DNA of 64,000 nucleotides, taken from assembly GCF_001420005.1 (NCBI RefSeq), contig NZ_LJAK01000005.1:1-64000 (forward strand), given 5' to 3'. Source of the DNA: Loktanella sp. 3ANDIMAR09. GTDB lineage: Bacteria; Pseudomonadota; Alphaproteobacteria; Rhodobacterales; Rhodobacteraceae. Both the position numbers and the translations under genes were made by a program. The stretch's first letter is position 1, and each line of letters begins with the position of its first letter. Below are positions 1 through 8,803 of this stretch, piece after piece. The notes under the pieces were generated by a model. That model saw nothing but the letters and a program-made list of their open reading frames with translations. It was not told where the DNA came from and did no database searches.

Positions 1-3000
1 CCCTCGGGGTCGCTGTCGTTGTCCAGAACGTTGCCGATCACTACCGTCGGATCCTGATCCTCGGACACCGGGAATTCATCCATGACCGCCACGGGGGCGT
101 CATTGGTCCCGGTCACGGTGATCGTCACCGTCGCCGTGTCCTCGGCCCCATCGGGGTCGGTTACGGTGTAGGTAAACGTCGTCGTGGCGGTTTCGCCCTC
201 GCCCAGCTCTTCGAAATCGCCGGAGGGGTCGAATGTGACCGTGCCGTCCGGCGCGATGGTCACGGTGCCGCCGTTCGGCAAATCGACCGGCTGGCCGACA
301 TCACCCGGCACGCCGTTGACGGCGGAAACCGTCAGCGTGTCATTGTCGGGATCGGTATCGTTGCCCAGCACATTGCCGATGATGCCGCTTGCATCGTCCT
401 CGCCAGCGGTCAGCAGGTCCTCGACCGCAACCGGTGCGCCATTCTCAGGCTCACCACCGCGGATTTCCTCGATCTCGGTGTAGTCGATGACGCCGCCGGT
501 CGGGTTGCCGTTTCCGTCGGTAAACACGATCCGACCCGAGAAGCTGTCGCCATCCGCATCCAGCACCGGCAGGCCAGTGCCGCCAGGACCCGTGTTGATG
601 AACGGCTGACCAGCGGGGATTTCCAGAATGTCGAAATCGGTGCCGGTCGTCGTGCCCGTGCCACCGTCGACCACATCGCCGGCCGTGGCGCGGATCGTGT
701 CGGCATCATCGCCGCCAAAGATCACGTCATTGCCGCCGGTGCTGATGATCAGGTCATCGCCCGCATCGCCAAACAGCGTGTCGTCACCCAGGTCACCAAC
801 AAGGATGTCGTTGCCGTCACCGCCATAGGCGGTGTCATCGGCAAAGCCGAGCGATTCATTGGCCAGACCCTGTTCGCCATCGGCCCAGGACCCGACGTGG
901 ATTTCGTCATCGCCCGCACCGCCAAAGATGACATCGGACCCGTCAGCCTCTGGATCGAATGCCTCGCCCGTCTTGTCGGACACGCGGCTGTCGTCGTCAC
1001 CGGTGATGATGTCGTCGCTAGCACCACCCGTGATGGTGTCGTCGCCCGACCCGCCCGCAAAGGCATTGTCGTATTCATCTGCCGGACGCGCGCCGGATGC
1101 GGCCTGACCACCGGTGCCGTCGGGATCACCCGCCCCTGCGGTGATCGTGTCGTTGCCGGCGCTGCCGCTGACGAAATCCTGACCACCGCCTGCGATGATG
1201 CTGTCGTCACCTTCGTCACCGACCAGCACGTCGTCGCCGTTGTCGCCGACCAGAATGTCGTCGCCTGCACCACCGAATGCGGTGTCTGCGGCATTGCCCA
1301 GCGATTCATTCGCCAGACCCTGCTCGCCGTCGGCCCAGGTACCGACGTGGATTTCGTCGTTGCCTTCGCCACCAAAGATCGTGTCGGACCCGTCCGCACC
1401 GGCGTCAAAGCCTTGGCCGGTCTTTTCGGAAACGCGGCTGTCGTCATCGCCGGTGATGATGTCGTCACCGACACCGCCCGTAATCACGTCGTCACCAGCA
1501 CCGCCGGCATAGGCGTTCTGGTAGTCATCCGCCGGGCGCGCACCCGATGCGGGCGCGGTTGACGGATCAGCCTCATCGCCTGCACCGGCATTGATCACGT
1601 CGTTGCCTTCGCCGCCGTCGATAAAGTCCTGACCGCCATTGCCTTCGATGATGTCGTTGCCAGCGCCGCCGTCGATCACGTCGTCGCCATCAACGGCCAC
1701 GATGGGCGTGCCACCCGTGCCGCCACCGATGGGCGTGCCGGTGCCTGCAGGCACGTTGTAGCTGGTCGCGATTTCGTTGAAGGGGATGTGCGGATGGGTG
1801 CTGATGCGGCCGATGACCTCATAGGTCTCGTCCTGGGTCAGCGGCTTGTCAGTCACGAAACCCACGGTCTCGTTGCCATTCAGCTCGACCGCATAGACGT
1901 CGATCACATTGCCTGCGCTGTCACGTACCGAATAGGCGTATTCGGGGGTAAAGCGTGTCCCGGCCTTGCCGAACTCACCGTCGATGGTGACGCTCTGCGC
2001 CAGTACCTGCGACGTGTCGCCATCACCGAACAGCAGGTCATTGTCGTTGACACCGACCGAAACCGGCTGCGTGCCCACGGGAATGGTGAACGTGTTGCCC
2101 ACCACGTTGCTGTTACCCGACGTGCCGTCGGGGAATGTCGGATGCTTTCCAGCCGCCGTGGTCTGGTCGACCGTCGACAGGTCCCAGACAGCCAGTGTGA
2201 ATTTCGCGCCCGCGACAGGTGCGATCTGCACCGTGTCGTCGGTCTGCGGCGGGGTCGGATCGACCGGGTCCGTGACAACGCCGTTGTCGCCACGGATCAC
2301 GTCATCGCCGGAGCCGCCCAGAATGCTGTCATCGCCACCGTTACCGGCGATGATGTCGTCACCTGCCCCACCGTCGATGAAATCATTGCCTGCGTCGGCA
2401 TTGTCGCCACCCACCAGTTCGGGGGCCGCGTTGAAATAGATGTCGGTGACGTTGATGCCGGAATTGTCGTGCCCGTCCTGCGTGTGGGTCAGCACGATTT
2501 TCGACACCGGCCCCTGCACCAGCACATTCAGGTTATAGTTGGGCGACGTGTCGTCCTGATACCCACCATTGCTGTCTGCGGTATCCGCACCCGCCACGGA
2601 ATCCGTGTCCTTGAGTGTCAGATGGCTTCCGCCGGTCAGCGTCACGGGGATCGCGACACCGTTCGCGTCAAAGGCCTCGATCTTGACCACGCCGTCGCCG
2701 TCGATGTCGTTGACGTTGAACGACACGTTTTCGACGGGCTCCGAGAAGGCCCACTGGAACTGGCCCGTGTTGCCGAAACCGCTGGTTTCCGACGCCAGCG
2801 ACGTGTCGTTGTCCACGACTTCGCCACCCGACAGGATGCCTTGGGTGTTCAGCGCATCATGGCTGAGTTCCGAGAAATGCGCGCCGGTGTCGATGGTGCG
2901 CGTGTAGGTCACGTCGATGGCACCGGTGTTCTGCGTCACGGTCGAATCGACCTCTGCATCGGTCACCAGATCCCAGTTGAAGGATTCACGCACCACGGGG

Positions 3001-4607
3001 CCCGGCGTGCCGCCAGTCTGACCCGAGGTGTCACCGTCGATCGTGTCGTTGCCTGCACCACCAAAGATGCTGTCGTCGCCACCGTTGCCTTCGATCAGGT
3101 CGTTGCCGGACCCGCCGAACAGGACGTCGTCGCCTGCCACGCCTTCGTCCACGATTGTGGACGCGCCGTCAAAATACACATCGGTGATGTTGATACCGGA
3201 ATTGTTGTGGCCATCCTGCGAATGGAACACCTCGATGCGGGACACGGGACCGGGAATGGTCACGGTCGTCGAATAGGCGTCAGAGATGTCTTCGAGGTAT
3301 CCGCCGTTGCTGTCGATGGTATCCGCACCGGCAACGCCGTCGGTGTTTTTCAGCGTGACATGCGACCCACCGTCCAGATTGACAGTGATCTGCTGACCAT
3401 TGGCGTCGAACGCCTGGACCCGCACCACGCCGTCACCGTCCACGTCGTTGATGTTGAACGACACGTTGGTCACCGGCGTATCGAACGCCAGGTTGTATTG
3501 CGCATTCTTGTGCGACGCAGGCAGTTGCGACGACAAGGAGCTGGTGCCGTCGATCGCCTCGCCATCGCCATCGATGCCGTTGATGTTCTGGACGTTGCCA
3601 GCCAGCGTGGTGTCGATCTCGTGCGGGTAGTTTTCGCTGAAGGTAAAGCTGACGTTGACCGTGCCGGTATCCTGCGTGAAATGCTGGAGATGGCCGTTCG
3701 TGGCAATGCCGGGGGCCTTGTTCCATTCAAAGGATTCACGCGCGCCGACCGCAATCACGTCACCGCCTGCGTCGCCAAAAATCGTATCGTCGCCGCCCTG
3801 ACCGAACACGGTGTCGTCACCGGCACCGCCGAACAGCGTGTCGTCGCCGTCAGCTGCGGTTTCGCCTCCACCAGCTGTGTCGCCAAACACGGTGTCCTCG
3901 CCCAGACCGGCCAGCACCGTGTCGTCGCCCAAACCTGCAACCACGACATCATCGTCAGGACCAGCGCCCGCGGCAATCGCGTCACCTGCGTCGATCCGGT
4001 CGCCTTCGGGGTCGCCGTTGTAGGCACCGTTGATCACATCGTCGCCGTCCGTGCCCAGCACGGTGCCGTCACCATCGGGTGCGGGGGGCGTGACGACGAC
4101 GGGAGCGAACGTGGTGTTGTCGACGGTCTGGTCGGAGAACCAGCCCTTGGAGTCGGTTGTCTTGATGTCGGTGATTTCGATCTGCGCGATGGAGAGATTG
4201 TCGAGGGTGCCGCCGTTCAGCAGGTCGCTGGCGAACAGGTCGCCGTTGTCCTGCTGGACCAGCAGCGCGTCGATGTCGCGCACGGAACCATCCGACAGCG
4301 TCACGCGCAGCGTACCGGTCAGGGTGCTGTCGGTCTTGTTGTGGTAGGATGTGCCGTTGATCGTATAGGCAACAGTGTCGTGGCTGCTCTCGTTGTCAGA
4401 GATCACGCCGTCATGTTCTGCATCCCGCAGTGTCGCCTGAACCAGCGAGAGCTGATCGGCAGTGCGCGTGATACCTTCGAGGTTGGCTGCATGCTCTGCG
4501 TCGAAATTGACGGTCTTGAACAACAAAAGGGATGTGGTGAACTCGCTGACATCAACATCAGCGTAGTTGCCGAGATAAATAAGATTTACATTCGAAATAG
4601 CAGTCAT
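1..4607 (-). CDS. Giant RTX-type calcium-binding secreted protein, 3' end beyond the window
   Basis: The minus frame is open from ATG 4607 to the left edge (about 1535 codons, no stop seen), so the C-terminus and any type I secretion signal are missing. A GGAGAG ribosome site lies 5 nt before the ATG. An N-terminal region (about residues 1-160) is followed by many Asp/Gly nonapeptide blocks such as GGAGDDTVFG and GGSGNDLIEG, the calcium-binding beta-roll repeats of RTX proteins. Two copies of a roughly 188-residue domain lie at about residues 290-479 and 540-725, and a 150-residue RTX module is repeated from about residue 1020. A VCBS/cadherin-like segment (TVTGTNDAPVAV) lies near residue 1500. 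There is no N-terminal signal peptide, as expected for type I secretion. In Roseobacter relatives such proteins often end in a Hint domain, which cannot be seen here. A surface or biofilm role is inference. Confidence 0.9.
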   Translation of the reverse strand, partial: MTAISNVNLIYLGNYADVDVSEFTTSLLLFKTVNFDAEHAANLEGITRTADQLSLVQATLRDAEHDGVISDNESSHDTVAYTINGTSYHNKTDSTLTGTLRVTLSDGSVRDIDALLVQQDNGDLFASDLLNGGTLDNLSIAQIEITDIKTTDSKGWFSDQTVDNTTFAPVVVTPPAPDGDGTVLGTDGDDVINGAYNGDPEGDRIDAGDAIAAGAGPDDDVVVAGLGDDTVLAGLGEDTVFGDTAGGGETAADGDDTLFGGAGDDTVFGQGGDDTIFGDAGGDVIAVGARESFEWNKAPGIATNGHLQHFTQDTGTVNVSFTFSENYPHEIDTTLAGNVQNINGIDGDGEAIDGTSSLSSQLPASHKNAQYNLAFDTPVTNVSFNINDVDGDGVVRVQAFDANGQQITVNLDGGSHVTLKNTDGVAGADTIDSNGGYLEDISDAYSTTVTIPGPVSRIEVFHSQDGHNNSGINITDVYFDGASTIVDEGVAGDDVLFGGSGNDLIEGNGGDDSIFGGAGNDTIDGDTSGQTGGTPGPVVRESFNWDLVTDAEVDSTVTQNTGAIDVTYTRTIDTGAHFSELSHDALNTQGILSGGEVVDNDTSLASETSGFGNTGQFQWAFSEPVENVSFNVNDIDGDGVVKIEAFDANGVAIPVTLTGGSHLTLKDTDSVAGADTADSNGGYQDDTSPNYNLNVLVQGPVSKIVLTHTQDGHDNSGINVTDIYFNAAPELVGGDNADAGNDFIDGGAGDDIIAGNGGDDSILGGSGDDVIRGDNGVVTDPVDPTPPQTDDTVQIAPVAGAKFTLAVWDLSTVDQTTAAGKHPTFPDGTSGNSNVVGNTFTIPVGTQPVSVGVNDNDLLFGDGDTSQVLAQSVTIDGEFGKAGTRFTPEYAYSVRDSAGNVIDVYAVELNGNETVGFVTDKPLTQDETYEVIGRISTHPHIPFNEIATSYNVPAGTGTPIGGGTGGTPIVAVDGDDVIDGGAGNDIIEGNGGQDFIDGGEGNDVINAGAGDEADPSTAPASGARPADDYQNAYAGGAGDDVITGGVGDDIITGDDDSRVSEKTGQGFDAGADGSDTIFGGEGNDEIHVGTWADGEQGLANESLGNAADTAFGGAGDDILVGDNGDDVLVGDEGDDSIIAGGGQDFVSGSAGNDTITAGAGDPDGTGGQAASGARPADEYDNAFAGGSGDDTITGGASDDIITGDDDSRVSDKTGEAFDPEADGSDVIFGGAGDDEIHVGSWADGEQGLANESLGFADDTAYGGDGNDILVGDLGDDTLFGDAGDDLIISTGGNDVIFGGDDADTIRATAGDVVDGGTGTTTGTDFDILEIPAGQPFINTGPGGTGLPVLDADGDSFSGRIVFTDGNGNPTGGVIDYTEIEEIRGGEPENGAPVAVEDLLTAGEDDASGIIGNVLGNDTDPDNDTLTVSAVNGVPGDVGQPVDLPNGGTVTIAPDGTVTFDPSGDFEELGEGETATTTFTYTVTDPDGAEDTATVTITVTGTNDAPVAVMDEFPVSEDQDPTVVIGNVLDNDSDPE
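736..1100 (-). repeat. 150-aa RTX module, copy 2 (incomplete)
   Basis: The encoded unit begins ASGARPADEYDNAFAGG and carries GDDEIHVGSWADGEQGL, matching the unit at 1101-1550 with a 450-nt period. Similarity fades after about 120 residues. The low-coordinate boundary is approximate. Confidence 0.8.
1101..1550 (-). repeat. 150-aa RTX module, copy 1
   Basis: The encoded unit begins ASGARPADDYQNAYAGG and carries GNDEIHVGTWADGEQGL. An equivalent unit starts exactly 450 nt further on, at 1100. DNA identity is high in places: the stretch beginning gcgattcatt occurs at 1301 and again at 851. Confidence 0.85.
2433..2990 (-). repeat. Second copy of duplicated ~188-aa domain in the RTX protein
   Basis: This stretch encodes a domain starting RESFNWDLVTD and ending SGINVTDIYFN. 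It matches the copy at 3171-3740 along its whole length, with shared motifs NDIDGDGVVKIEAFDANG, GGSHLTLKDTD and HTQDGHDNSGIN. Divergence at both the DNA and protein level suggests an old duplication rather than recent copying. The domain itself is not one I can name. Confidence 0.8.
3171..3740 (-). repeat. First copy of duplicated ~190-aa domain in the RTX protein
   Basis: This encodes RESFEWNKAPG through SGINITDVYFDG, the partner of the copy at 2433-2990. RTX nonapeptide blocks separate the two copies, so the unit looks like a swappable module of domain plus calcium-binding linker. Confidence 0.8.
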
Positions 4608-4758
4608 GGTAGCTCTCCAAAGCCAAACTGTGCGCAGACACAGGCTTCCGCCCCCACGGGCGAAAACGCGAAATCGGCGTCAGCCGACCAATTAAAACTG
4701 CAAAACCAGGGATCGGACCCTGCCAGCAGACACCTCATTTCCCACGACGAAACGCGGG

Positions 4759-4780
4759 CCGGTCGTCCCCAAACGACCGG
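4759..4780. promoter_or_regulatory. Perfect 8-bp inverted repeat in the RTX leader
   Basis: The arms CCGGTCGT and ACGACCGG are separated by 6 nt (CCCCAA). The repeat sits about 150 nt before the RTX start codon. It could be an operator or an RNA hairpin in a long 5' untranslated leader. No T-run follows it. Confidence 0.5.
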
Positions 4781-4841
4781 TTGCCCCCCCAAGGACACAA
4801 TCTGAATACCCATCGCGACGGTCGTGAGAAAGTAAAAAAAG

Positions 4842-4866
4842 AGTATATGCACGCTTTACACGTAAA
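4842..4866 (-). promoter_or_regulatory. Possible RTX promoter with overlapping palindrome
   Basis: On the minus strand a TATACT hexamer (4842-4847) would be a good -10 box. No TTGACA-like -35 lies at the proper distance. A TTTAC-AC-GTAAA palindrome (4855-4866) occupies the spacer instead, consistent with a regulated promoter. This is inference from short motifs only. Confidence 0.3.
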
Positions 4867-5233
4867 AGTTGTGCGCCTTTGCAGACCTTCAACACGTCGC
4901 CTGGCAAAATGCGTAACGCTATTGTTTCCAAATCAGAAACAGCCATTCAGGGCAAAGACACAAGTCGAGGCTTAAAGACCCGTTTTTCGCGTGTTTTTTC
5001 GCTTTTCAGGGCAAGACTCGACGAACAACTCGCCAATCAGTTGCGAAACACGAAACAGTCATACCGCCGCCACATTTCGGCCAAGATATTTTCCAGATCA
5101 ACCAAAACCAAATCTCGATCAGGAAACAAACGGGCCCTGCCCGCGCCATTGTTCACACGCTTGGCCTGAATCAGGTCAGAATACGGCACGAGATCAATCA
5201 AACATGGGGGATCGGGGACAGCGCCAATGCGCT

Positions 5234-5319
5234 TGGTACCGGTGGTCGGACTCGAACCGACAAGCCCTTGCGGGCGGGGGATTTTGAATCCCCTGCGTCT
5301 ACCATTCCGCCACACCGGC
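5234..5319 (-). tRNA. tRNA-Leu (anticodon CAA)
   Basis: The 86-nt gene including an encoded CCA end folds as a class II tRNA. The acceptor strands are GCCGGTG and CACCGGT. The anticodon stem-loop is GGGGA-TTCAAAA-TCCCC with anticodon CAA. A long variable arm (CCCGCAAGGG) and the T-loop GGTTCGAGTCC are present. It reads UUG leucine codons. Confidence 0.95.
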
Positions 5320-5366
5320 CGATGCGCAGGCTGTTACCCCCGCCCGGCGACCGCGTCAATCGCAGG

Positions 5367-6221
5367 TTACAGCTGCGGTGCGGAAAATGTATCGCAATCG
5401 GTCAACAGCCCGCTTTCGAACCCGCGTGCCAGCCAGCGCTGGCGCTGCGCACTGGTGCCGTGGGTGAAACTGTCGGGCCGCACGACGCCGCCTGCATTGC
5501 CCTGCAGGGTGTCGTCACCGATCGCAGCGGCAGCATTCATCGCCTCTTGCAGGTCGCCGCGTTCCAGAACGCCGAATGCCGCCTGCGCCCCGCGCGCCCA
5601 GATCCCGGCATAGCAATCCGCCTGCAATTCCGTGCGCACCGACAGCGCGTTGGAATCGGCCTGGCTGACCTGCGCGCGCAACCGGTTCACCTGCCCCAGG
5701 ATACCCAACTCGTTCTGGACGTGATGGGCGACCTCATGGGCGATCACATAGGCCTGCGCAAAATCGCCGCCCGCCCCCAGCCGCTGCGCCAAGGTGCGAA
5801 AAAACGCGGTGTCCAGAAAAATCCGGTCCTCGGTCGGGCAGTAGAATGGTCCGGTGGCCGCATCCGCGGTTCCACATGCCGATTGCGTGATCCCGTCGAA
5901 CAGCACCAGAACGGGCGGCTGATAGGGCTGGCCCACCTGCTGGTCAAAGGTCTGCGCCCAGACATCCTCTGTCAGACCCAGCACCGCGGCGACGAATTGT
6001 TCCATTTCGGGATCGTCCGCATCGATGGCGCTGGTGTCGATCTGCTGGGTCCCGCCCTGCCCGCCACCGTTCACCAAAGGCGAGACATCGACGCCGAAAT
6101 ACCAACCGATCAGCAGCACGAGGATCGCGCCGATTCCACCGATGCCACCCACGGCACGCCCGCCGCCACTGCGTCCGCGACGCTCGATATTGCGGCTGCT
6201 GCGCCGACCTTTCCACTGCAT
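5367..6221 (-). CDS. Neutral zinc metallopeptidase, membrane-anchored (YpfJ family)
   Basis: The 284-aa protein has a basic, Gly-rich N-terminus, one membrane segment (about residues 28-43), and an extracytoplasmic domain with the zinc motif HEVAHHVQ at residues 162-169 followed by a distant TELQADCYAG, the pattern of the neutral zinc metallopeptidase family. Its substrate is unknown. The frame extends upstream to 6341, but ATG 6221 has a GGGAG ribosome site 7 nt ahead and gives the usual MQWKGRRSS start. It is divergent from the DedA-like gene at 6346. Confidence 0.88.
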   Translation of the reverse strand: MQWKGRRSSRNIERRGRSGGGRAVGGIGGIGAILVLLIGWYFGVDVSPLVNGGGQGGTQQIDTSAIDADDPEMEQFVAAVLGLTEDVWAQTFDQQVGQPYQPPVLVLFDGITQSACGTADAATGPFYCPTEDRIFLDTAFFRTLAQRLGAGGDFAQAYVIAHEVAHHVQNELGILGQVNRLRAQVSQADSNALSVRTELQADCYAGIWARGAQAAFGVLERGDLQEAMNAAAAIGDDTLQGNAGGVVRPDSFTHGTSAQRQRWLARGFESGLLTDCDTFSAPQL

Positions 6222-6345
6222 CGCGGCACTCCCTTGGTTTTGACACCGCCACCATAGCGTCAAAGTGTCGCCCCGCAACGGCCCTGCACCTTGACGCACT
6301 GTCGTCGCTGCGTGCATGTGGGCGCATAACCTGAAAGGCATGATG

Positions 6346-6924
6346 ATGCTTCGCTCTCTCTACGACTGGACCATGGCGCTGTCGCGCTCGCCCTACGCAC
6401 TGTGGGCGCTGTTCCTCGTGGCCTTTGTCGAAAGCAGCTTTTTCCCCATTCCGCCCGATGTGCTGATGATCCCGATGATCATCGCCGCCCCGCGCCGGGC
6501 CTTTGTGATCGCGGGGATCGCCACGATCGGATCGGTTCTGGGTGCCTTGCTGGGCTATTATATTGGCGCCGCCCTGTTCGAAACAGTCGGTCAGCCCGTG
6601 CTGGAATTTTATCACAAGTCCGAGGATTTCGCGGCCTTTGCCCTGAAGTACAACGAATGGGGGGCCTGGGCCGTGCTGGTGGCGGGTATCACCCCGTTCC
6701 CGTTCAAGGTCATCACGATCGCTTCCGGCGTCACCGGCCTGTCGCTGCCCGTATTCATCCTGTCGTCGATCATCGCGCGGGCATTCCGGTTTTTCCTCGT
6801 GGCGCTGCTGTTGTGGAAATTCGGCGAACCGATCCGCGATTTCATCGAACGGCGGCTTGGTCTGGTGTTCGTGTTGTTCTGTGTGCTGCTGATCGGCGGC
6901 TTTGTTCTGCTGGGGGTCGTATGA
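6346..6924 (+). CDS. DedA/YqaA-family membrane protein
   Basis: The protein of about 192 aa has four or five hydrophobic segments and the SNARE-associated (VTT) family pattern: FVESSFFPIPPDVLMIP near the N-terminus, a central glycine-rich helix, and GITPFPFKVITIASG in the second half. Related proteins are linked to lipid scrambling and membrane homeostasis; the exact role here is unknown. Three in-frame ATGs lie at 6340, 6343 and 6346. AAAGG at 6334-6338 is spaced best for 6346. The stop overlaps the dsbB start (ATGA). Confidence 0.82.
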   Translation: MLRSLYDWTMALSRSPYALWALFLVAFVESSFFPIPPDVLMIPMIIAAPRRAFVIAGIATIGSVLGALLGYYIGAALFETVGQPVLEFYHKSEDFAAFALKYNEWGAWAVLVAGITPFPFKVITIASGVTGLSLPVFILSSIIARAFRFFLVALLLWKFGEPIRDFIERRLGLVFVLFCVLLIGGFVLLGVV

Positions 6925-7370
6925 CGCACAGGTTTCTCATTCTGACCGCCGCCAGCGGCTCGGCCCTGCTGCTGGCCGGCGCTTATCTGTTCCAGTTCCT
7001 GGGGTATCTGCCCTGTCAGATGTGCCTGTGGCAGCGTTGGCCGCATATGGCGGCGATTGTCATCGGTGTATTGGCCTTTGCGCTGCCGTTGCGCGTCTGG
7101 GCGTGGCTGGGTGCGCTGGCCACCGCGATCACATCGGGCATCGGTGTCTACCACACCGGCGTCGAACGCGACTGGTGGGAAGGCCCGAGCAGCTGTTCGG
7201 GCGGTGGCGGCAGCCCGCTGACGGGCGATCTGTTGTCAACAGACGGGCCGCGCCTGATCATGTGCGATCAGGTCAGCTGGGAATTGTTCACCCTCTCGAT
7301 GGCCAGCTGGAACGCTCTGTTCTCGGCCCTGCTGTGCATCCTGTGGATCATGGCCGCGCGCCGGGCCTAG
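6921..7370 (+). CDS. dsbB: Disulfide bond formation protein DsbB
   Basis: The 149-aa inner-membrane protein would reoxidise periplasmic DsbA with quinone as electron acceptor. It carries both expected cysteine pairs: C32-x-x-C35 in LPCQMCLWQR, and C92 and C115 in the second periplasmic loop. Four transmembrane helices are apparent. ATG 6921 overlaps the stop of the DedA-like gene by 4 nt, so the two are translationally coupled. The frame is open much further upstream, but that part shadows the DedA gene. It ends tail-to-tail with the AsnC-type regulator. Confidence 0.9.
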   Translation: MTHRFLILTAASGSALLLAGAYLFQFLGYLPCQMCLWQRWPHMAAIVIGVLAFALPLRVWAWLGALATAITSGIGVYHTGVERDWWEGPSSCSGGGGSPLTGDLLSTDGPRLIMCDQVSWELFTLSMASWNALFSALLCILWIMAARRA

Positions 7371-7795
7371 GCCCGCGTCGAAAGCAACAGCGATGTTTCC
7401 GACCGGGTGATCCCGTCGATCTGCCGGATTGCCGTCAGCACCGTATCAAATGCCTCCAGTGACACCGTGCCGATTTCCGCGATCAGGTCCCAGGTGCCAT
7501 TGGTCGCATGCACACGGGCGACAGCAGGCATCGCCCGCAACGCGCGACTGATCTTGTCCGCCCCCCGTCCCTGCACCTCGAGCATCATCAGACCCCGCAC
7601 CGGGTGGGGGGCCACATCGGCGCGGGTCAGCACGCTGTAGCCCACGATTTCACCGCCCGCCTCCAACCGGTTCAGCCGCGCCCGTATGGTCGCCCGTGTC
7701 ACCCCCAGATCCGCGGCCAGCGTCTGCACCGGTGCACGGCCATCGCGTTTCAGGGCCCGGATCAGGCGATTGTCCAATTCGTCCATTTCGGCCAT
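7367..7795 (-). CDS. Lrp/AsnC-family transcriptional regulator
   Basis: The 142-aa protein has an N-terminal winged helix-turn-helix (ELDNRLIRALKRDGRAPVQT, then LGVTRATIRARLNRLE) and a C-terminal RAM/effector domain. Such proteins sense amino acids. It is divergent from arginase with a 78-bp gap holding a palindrome, so local control of arginine and ornithine breakdown is likely by inference. The start could be ATG 7795 (MAEMDEL) or 7786 (MDEL); neither has a strong ribosome site. A much longer upstream open frame shadows the arginase gene. Confidence 0.88.
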   Translation of the reverse strand: MAEMDELDNRLIRALKRDGRAPVQTLAADLGVTRATIRARLNRLEAGGEIVGYSVLTRADVAPHPVRGLMMLEVQGRGADKISRALRAMPAVARVHATNGTWDLIAEIGTVSLEAFDTVLTAIRQIDGITRSETSLLLSTRA

Positions 7796-7873
7796 CCACT
7801 TTGTATATTCTGCACCCAATTTGCGCAAACTGTGCGCTGGTGACAAGGGGCGCGATCCGCAAGACTTGCCCGC
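7796..7873. promoter_or_regulatory. Divergent control region with TTTGCGCAAA palindrome
   Basis: The 78-bp gap between the AsnC-type regulator and arginase contains the perfect 10-bp palindrome TTTGCGCAAA at 7820-7829, with a nearby partial repeat (TGTGCGC). Lrp/AsnC proteins bind imperfect palindromes in such divergent gaps, so this is the best candidate operator. Confidence 0.5.
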
Positions 7874-8803
7874 ATGAAACAGACACATTGCATCCTGATC
7901 GGCGCGCCCGTGGATTGCGGCAAACGCCGCCGGGGCTGCCTGATGGGCCCGGACGCCTACCGCACCGCAGGTCTGGCCGAGGCGATCACCGCCCTTGGCC
8001 ACACCGTCGAGGACCTTGGAAACCTGACGCCCGCCAGCGTCACGGTGCCCGACCATCCCAACTCCGCCGTCCACAAGCTTGCCGAAAACATCGGCTGGAC
8101 CCAGACGCTTGCACAGGCCGCACGGGACGCGGCCCCCCTCGGGCTTCCCATCTTTCTGGGGGGCGATCATGCGCTGGCGCTGGGCACCGTGGCCGGGATG
8201 GCCGCCCATGCGCAGGCGGCAGGCCGCCCGTTCTTTGCCCTCTGGCTTGATGCGCACAGTGATATCCACACGCCCTACACGACCGACAGCGGCAATCTGC
8301 ACGGCACACCCGTGGGCTATGTCATCGGCCGTGACGGGTTCGACGGGTTCCCCCCCGTCACGGCCAGGGTCGATCCCGCCAACATCTGCATGCTCGGGTT
8401 GCGCAGTGTGGACGGCCCTGAACATGCCGCGCTGCTGGACATGGACGTGGATGTGGTCGACATGCGCCGCATCGACGAAGAAGGTATCCGCGCACCGCTT
8501 GCGGCCTTTCTTGACCGGGTGGCAGCCGTGGACGGCATGTTGCACGTCAGCCTTGATGTGGATTTCCTCGATCCTTCCGTCGCACCTGCCGTCGGCACCA
8601 CCGTGCCGGGCGGTGCCACCGTCCGCGAAGGTCACCTTGTGATGGAGATGCTGTGCGACAGCGGCAGCGTGACCTCACTGGATCTGGTCGAACTCAACCC
8701 CTTTCTCGATGACCGGGGCAAGACGGCGTCGCTGATGGTCGATCTGACAGCCTCGCTGCTGGGCCGCCGCGTCTTTGATCGCCCCACAAGGAGCCACGGA
8801 TGA
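7874..8803 (+). CDS. rocF: Arginase
   Basis: The 309-aa cytoplasmic enzyme hydrolyses L-arginine to L-ornithine and urea. The binuclear manganese ligands are visible as GGDHA (residues 96-100), DAHSD (126-130) and DVDFLDP (228-234), the ureohydrolase signatures. Within the ureohydrolases arginase is favoured over agmatinase because the next gene uses ornithine. It overlaps that gene by 4 nt (ATGA), indicating one operon, and is probably controlled by the divergent AsnC-type regulator. Confidence 0.9.
   Translation: MKQTHCILIGAPVDCGKRRRGCLMGPDAYRTAGLAEAITALGHTVEDLGNLTPASVTVPDHPNSAVHKLAENIGWTQTLAQAARDAAPLGLPIFLGGDHALALGTVAGMAAHAQAAGRPFFALWLDAHSDIHTPYTTDSGNLHGTPVGYVIGRDGFDGFPPVTARVDPANICMLGLRSVDGPEHAALLDMDVDVVDMRRIDEEGIRAPLAAFLDRVAAVDGMLHVSLDVDFLDPSVAPAVGTTVPGGATVREGHLVMEMLCDSGSVTSLDLVELNPFLDDRGKTASLMVDLTASLLGRRVFDRPTRSHG

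Larger units (their letters stand above)
4608..5233. other. Noncoding leader region upstream of the RTX gene
   Basis: About 626 bases between the RTX start codon and the tRNA-Leu gene hold no convincing gene. Short frames on both strands lack ribosome sites and recognisable products. The region is visibly richer in A and T than its surroundings. It contains an 8-bp inverted repeat at 4759-4780, a TTTAC-AC-GTAAA palindrome at 4855-4866 and a TATACT hexamer on the minus strand, so it is probably the regulatory region of the RTX gene. Confidence 0.7.

Noticed and set aside
736-1550. Regular repeats suggestive of a CRISPR-like array
   Set aside because: The repeats are protein-coding RTX modules with a 450-nt period, without short direct repeats and unique spacers.
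1788-4805. 1005-codon plus-strand open frame
   Set aside because: It is antisense to the RTX gene. The minus frame gives clear RTX repeats and a good ribosome site; the plus frame gives low-complexity, unrecognisable protein.
7796-8635. Long N-terminal extension of the AsnC-type regulator (frame open to 8635)
   Set aside because: The extension is antisense to arginase and has no domain; the regulator is full length from 7795.
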